Positions 28,423 to 30,989 of a stretch of DNA of 30,989 bases are shown piece after piece (positions within the stretch are counted from its first letter, which is position 1; each line of letters opens with the position of its first letter). The stretch comes from Leucobacter sp. UBA1945 (GTDB lineage Bacteria; Actinomycetota; Actinomycetes; Actinomycetales; Microbacteriaceae), in NCBI GenBank assembly GCA_002336855.1, contig DDEV01000084.1, forward strand, positions 1-30,989. The letters run 5' to 3'. The position numbers were made by a program, and so were the translations under genes. The notes under the pieces are model-generated. The model was not told where the DNA came from and did no database searches. It saw nothing but the letters and a program-made list of their open reading frames with translations.

Positions 28423-30989
28423 ATGCAGACCGCAGAGATTCGTCAGCGCTGGCTGAACTTCTTCGAGCGTCAGGGCCATACGGTGGTGCCGTCGGCTTCT
28501 CTGGTGAGCGACGACCCGAGCCTGATGTTTACGGTGGCAGGCATGGTGCCGTTCGTGCCGTACCTCTCGGGTTTGGTGCCGGCGCCGTACGATCGAGCCA
28601 CGAGCGTGCAGAAGTGCATCCGCACCAACGACATCGAAGAGGTCGGCCGCACTCCGCGCCACGGCACTTTCTTTCAGATGTGCGGCAACTTCTCTTTCGG
28701 CGACTACTTCAAAGAGGGCGCCATTCGCTTCGCCTGGGAGCTGCTGACTACCTCTGAAGACGATGGCGGTCTTGGCTTTGACGCAAAGGATCTCTGGGTC
28801 ACCGTTTACGAGGACGACGACGAGGCATTCGGCCTCTGGCGTGAGATCGCTGGCCTGCCAGAGGAGCGCATTCAGCGCCTCGGCAAAGACACGAACTACT
28901 GGTCGACCGGTCAGCCCGGCCCCGCAGGGCCCTGCAGCGAGATCTTCTACGATCTCGGCCCGGAGTACGGCATCGATGGCGGCCCGGCGACCGACGACGA
29001 TCGTTACGTCGAGATCTGGAACCTCGTGTTCATGCAGTACCAGATCGCGAACGTGAAGTCGAAGATCGACTTCGACATCGTCGGCCCGCTGCCGAAGCAG
29101 AACATCGATACCGGCATGGGGCTCGAGCGCGTTGCTTTCATCAAGCAGGGCGTCGCGAACATGTACGAGATCGACCAGGTGCGCCCAGTGCTCGACGCTG
29201 CGGCGAAGCTTGCGGGCAAGACCTATGGTGAGAATCACGACGATGACGTGCGCCTGCGCGTCATCGCGGACCACGTGCGAAGCGGCCTCATGCTGATCGC
29301 AGACGGCGTGACTCCCTCGAACGAGGGCCGCGGCTACATTCTGCGCCGCCTGTTGCGTCGTGTGGTGCGCTCGATGCGCCTGCTCGGCGTCGAGGGACCG
29401 ACATTCGAGACGCTCTTCCCGGCATCCCGCGACGCGATGAAGGCCGCCTATCCCGAGGTCGAGCACGGTTACGACTTCATCTCGCGTGCCGCGTACGCCG
29501 AAGAGAAGACGTTCTTGCGCACGCTGAACTCGGGCACCCAGATTCTCGACAACGCGGTCGCCGCAGCAAAGGGCGAGGGCACCGCACTGCCGGGCGACAC
29601 CGCGTTTCTGCTGCACGACACCTACGGGTTTCCGATCGAGCTGACGCTCGAGGTCGCCGAAGAGGCGGGCGTGAGTGTCGACCGCGAGGTCTTCACCACG
29701 CTGATGCAAGAGCAAAAGGATCGCGCGAAAGCCGACGCGAAGGCCAAGAAGGGGCAGCGCGCCGACCTTTCGGTGTACAAGGAGCTGCGCGGCCTGGGCG
29801 AGACCGCGTTCGTCGGATACGACGAGTTCGTGCACGAGAGCCGCGTGCTCGGCATCGTCGTAGACGGTCTGCCGGTAGCGGCGGCCAGCGAGGGGCAGAT
29901 CGCCGAACTGGTGCTCGCCGAGACCAGCCTCTGGGCAGAGTCTGGTGGCCAGGACAGCGATCAGGGCGTGATCATCGGTGACGGTTTCGAGGCCGAGGTG
30001 CTCGACGTGCAGAAGCCGGTGCCCGGTCTCATCGTGCACACCGTGAAGGTCAACATCGGAACGGTGGCTGTCGATGCCCGCGCCGAGACTCACGTCGACG
30101 CCGACTACCGCAGGGGAGCCACGCAGGCGCACTCGGGCACGCACATCGTGCACGCCGCGCTGCGCGAGGTGCTCGGGCCGAACGCGCACCAGGCGGGTTC
30201 TTACAACAAGGCTGGCTACCTGCGGCTGGACTTCACGCACAGTGAGGCGCTCAGCACTGAGACGAAGAGCGAGATCGAAGAGATCTCGAACCTCGCGGTG
30301 CGTAGTGACTACGAGGTCGTGACGCGCGAGATGTCTCTCGACGACGCCAAGGCGCTCGGTGCGATGGCGCTGTTCGGTGAGAAGTACGGCGACCGCGTGC
30401 GCATGGTCGAGATCGGCGGCCCGTGGTCGCGTGAGCTCTGCGCGGGCACGCACGTATCGAGCTCGGCCGAGGTCGGCATGATCAACCTGATCGGCGAGAG
30501 CTCGGTCGGCAGCACGAACCGCCGCATCGAGTCGCTCGTCGGCATCGAGGCGTTTCGTAACTTCGCGGTTGAGCGCACGATCGTGCAGCAGCTCTCGTCT
30601 GGGCTCAAAGTGCCGCGCCTCGAGCTTGTCGAACGCGTCAGCGATCTTTCTGCGCAGCTCAAGGCTGCGGAGAAGAAGATTGCGCAGCTCGAAGCCGCAA
30701 AGTTGGGGGAGCGCATGCCCGCCCTGCTTGCTGGCGCCGAACAGATCGGAACGCTCAAGGTGGTGCTCGCCTCGCTCGGCACGGTCGGCTCGGCCGATGA
30801 TGTGCGTGGCCTGGTGCAGCAGCTGCGCGACCGACTCTCGGCAGAGGCCGCGGTCGTGGTGCTCGCCGGCGACGCGGGTGGCAAGCCGGTCGTGATCGCG
30901 GCGACCACGCAGACCGCCCGAGAAGCCGGCGCGAAGGCCGGTGCGCTCGCGAAGCTCGGCGCTCAGGTGCTCGGCGGCGGTGGCGGCGG
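28423..30989 (+). CDS. alaS: Alanyl-tRNA synthetase, 3'-truncated by window edge
   Basis: AlaRS charges tRNA-Ala and edits mischarged Ser/Gly. The ATG at 28423 opens a frame that continues to the window end (about 855 codons visible of an expected 880 or so). N-terminal class II core motifs are AEIRQRWLNFFERQGH, TFTVAGMVPF-like MFTVAGMVPFVPYLSG, TNDIEEVGRTPRHGTFFQM and MCGNFSFGDYFK. WSTGQPGPAGPCSEIFYD and NIDTGMGLERV follow, then RVIADHVRS and EGRGYILRRLLRRVVR. The editing domain has the zinc motif HSGTHIVHAALREVLG with CAGTHV further on. The C-terminal DHH-associated domain reaches GGGGG at the edge. It is the largest gene in this part of the window, and the minus-strand frame across it is a shadow. 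Confidence 0.96.
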   Translation, partial: MQTAEIRQRWLNFFERQGHTVVPSASLVSDDPSLMFTVAGMVPFVPYLSGLVPAPYDRATSVQKCIRTNDIEEVGRTPRHGTFFQMCGNFSFGDYFKEGAIRFAWELLTTSEDDGGLGFDAKDLWVTVYEDDDEAFGLWREIAGLPEERIQRLGKDTNYWSTGQPGPAGPCSEIFYDLGPEYGIDGGPATDDDRYVEIWNLVFMQYQIANVKSKIDFDIVGPLPKQNIDTGMGLERVAFIKQGVANMYEIDQVRPVLDAAAKLAGKTYGENHDDDVRLRVIADHVRSGLMLIADGVTPSNEGRGYILRRLLRRVVRSMRLLGVEGPTFETLFPASRDAMKAAYPEVEHGYDFISRAAYAEEKTFLRTLNSGTQILDNAVAAAKGEGTALPGDTAFLLHDTYGFPIELTLEVAEEAGVSVDREVFTTLMQEQKDRAKADAKAKKGQRADLSVYKELRGLGETAFVGYDEFVHESRVLGIVVDGLPVAAASEGQIAELVLAETSLWAESGGQDSDQGVIIGDGFEAEVLDVQKPVPGLIVHTVKVNIGTVAVDARAETHVDADYRRGATQAHSGTHIVHAALREVLGPNAHQAGSYNKAGYLRLDFTHSEALSTETKSEIEEISNLAVRSDYEVVTREMSLDDAKALGAMALFGEKYGDRVRMVEIGGPWSRELCAGTHVSSSAEVGMINLIGESSVGSTNRRIESLVGIEAFRNFAVERTIVQQLSSGLKVPRLELVERVSDLSAQLKAAEKKIAQLEAAKLGERMPALLAGAEQIGTLKVVLASLGTVGSADDVRGLVQQLRDRLSAEAAVVVLAGDAGGKPVVIAATTQTAREAGAKAGALAKLGAQVLGGGGG

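Noticed and set aside
28021..30453. An 810-codon minus-strand open frame at the right end
   Set aside because: It is the antisense of alaS, whose + frame runs uninterrupted from 28423 to the window edge with all AlaRS motifs.
1..30989. CRISPR arrays, prophage, insertion sequences, tRNA or rRNA genes
   Set aside because: Reading both strands showed no regularly spaced repeats, transposase or integrase motifs, or cloverleaf/rRNA signatures. Apart from the small lepA insert the window is housekeeping genes.

Overview
The window is high-GC chromosomal DNA from an actinobacterium, most likely a member of the Microbacteriaceae and perhaps Leucobacter-like. Three things point there: the mix of protein families, the frequent GTG/TTG starts with several apparently leaderless genes, and the block order lepA-hemW-hrcA-dnaJ-rsmE-HIT-phoH-ybeY-corC-era-leuA and ruvAB-yajC-secDF-relA. 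No mobile element, CRISPR array, prophage or tRNA/rRNA gene is visible. Nearly all of it is core genome.

Layout. Positions 1-12506 form the translation/heat-shock/ribosome-maturation block: lepA (5' end outside the window), a UPF0548/DUF1990 gene, hemW, a CIRCE-controlled hrcA-dnaJ-rsmE group, an oppositely oriented eamA-gntR pair, then HIT-phoH-ybeY-corC-era and a small DUF5684-like membrane protein. Positions 12529-14494 hold leuA with a leucine-rich leader peptide and competing RNA arms upstream, and a long hairpin downstream. Positions 14534-21981 carry ruvA-ruvB-yajC-secD-secF-rel (Holliday-junction branch migration, Sec export accessory subunits, ppGpp metabolism); ruvC is not in the window. 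Positions 22023-25644 are a minus-strand group: FAD-binding dehydrogenase, a small AbiEi-antitoxin-like protein and a DUF349 coiled-coil protein. Positions 25770-30989 carry rarA, rpsD with a long structured 5' UTR, a small membrane-anchored protein, and alaS, which runs off the right edge.

The most unusual signals lie inside or between housekeeping genes. (1) lepA carries an in-frame repeat- and hairpin-bearing insertion in its G domain, and about its first 740 bases use codons unlike the rest of the gene. (2) leuA has a leader peptide with three consecutive Leu codons and mutually exclusive RNA pairings, and its middle 1.2 kb has a different codon style (TTG-rich), so two genes look like recombination mosaics. 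(3) A perfect FadR/GntR-type operator sits in the eamA/HIT divergent region next to a GntR gene. (4) Four start codons lie 6-7 nt after a TANNNT -10 box, suggesting leaderless transcripts. (5) leuA is joined directly to ruvA, with ruvC and the usual leuA neighbours absent. (6) The CorC-like protein lacks the membrane DUF21 domain. I did not find a convincing new multi-gene system. The best candidates for new biology are the cis-acting RNA/DNA elements and the mosaic genes.
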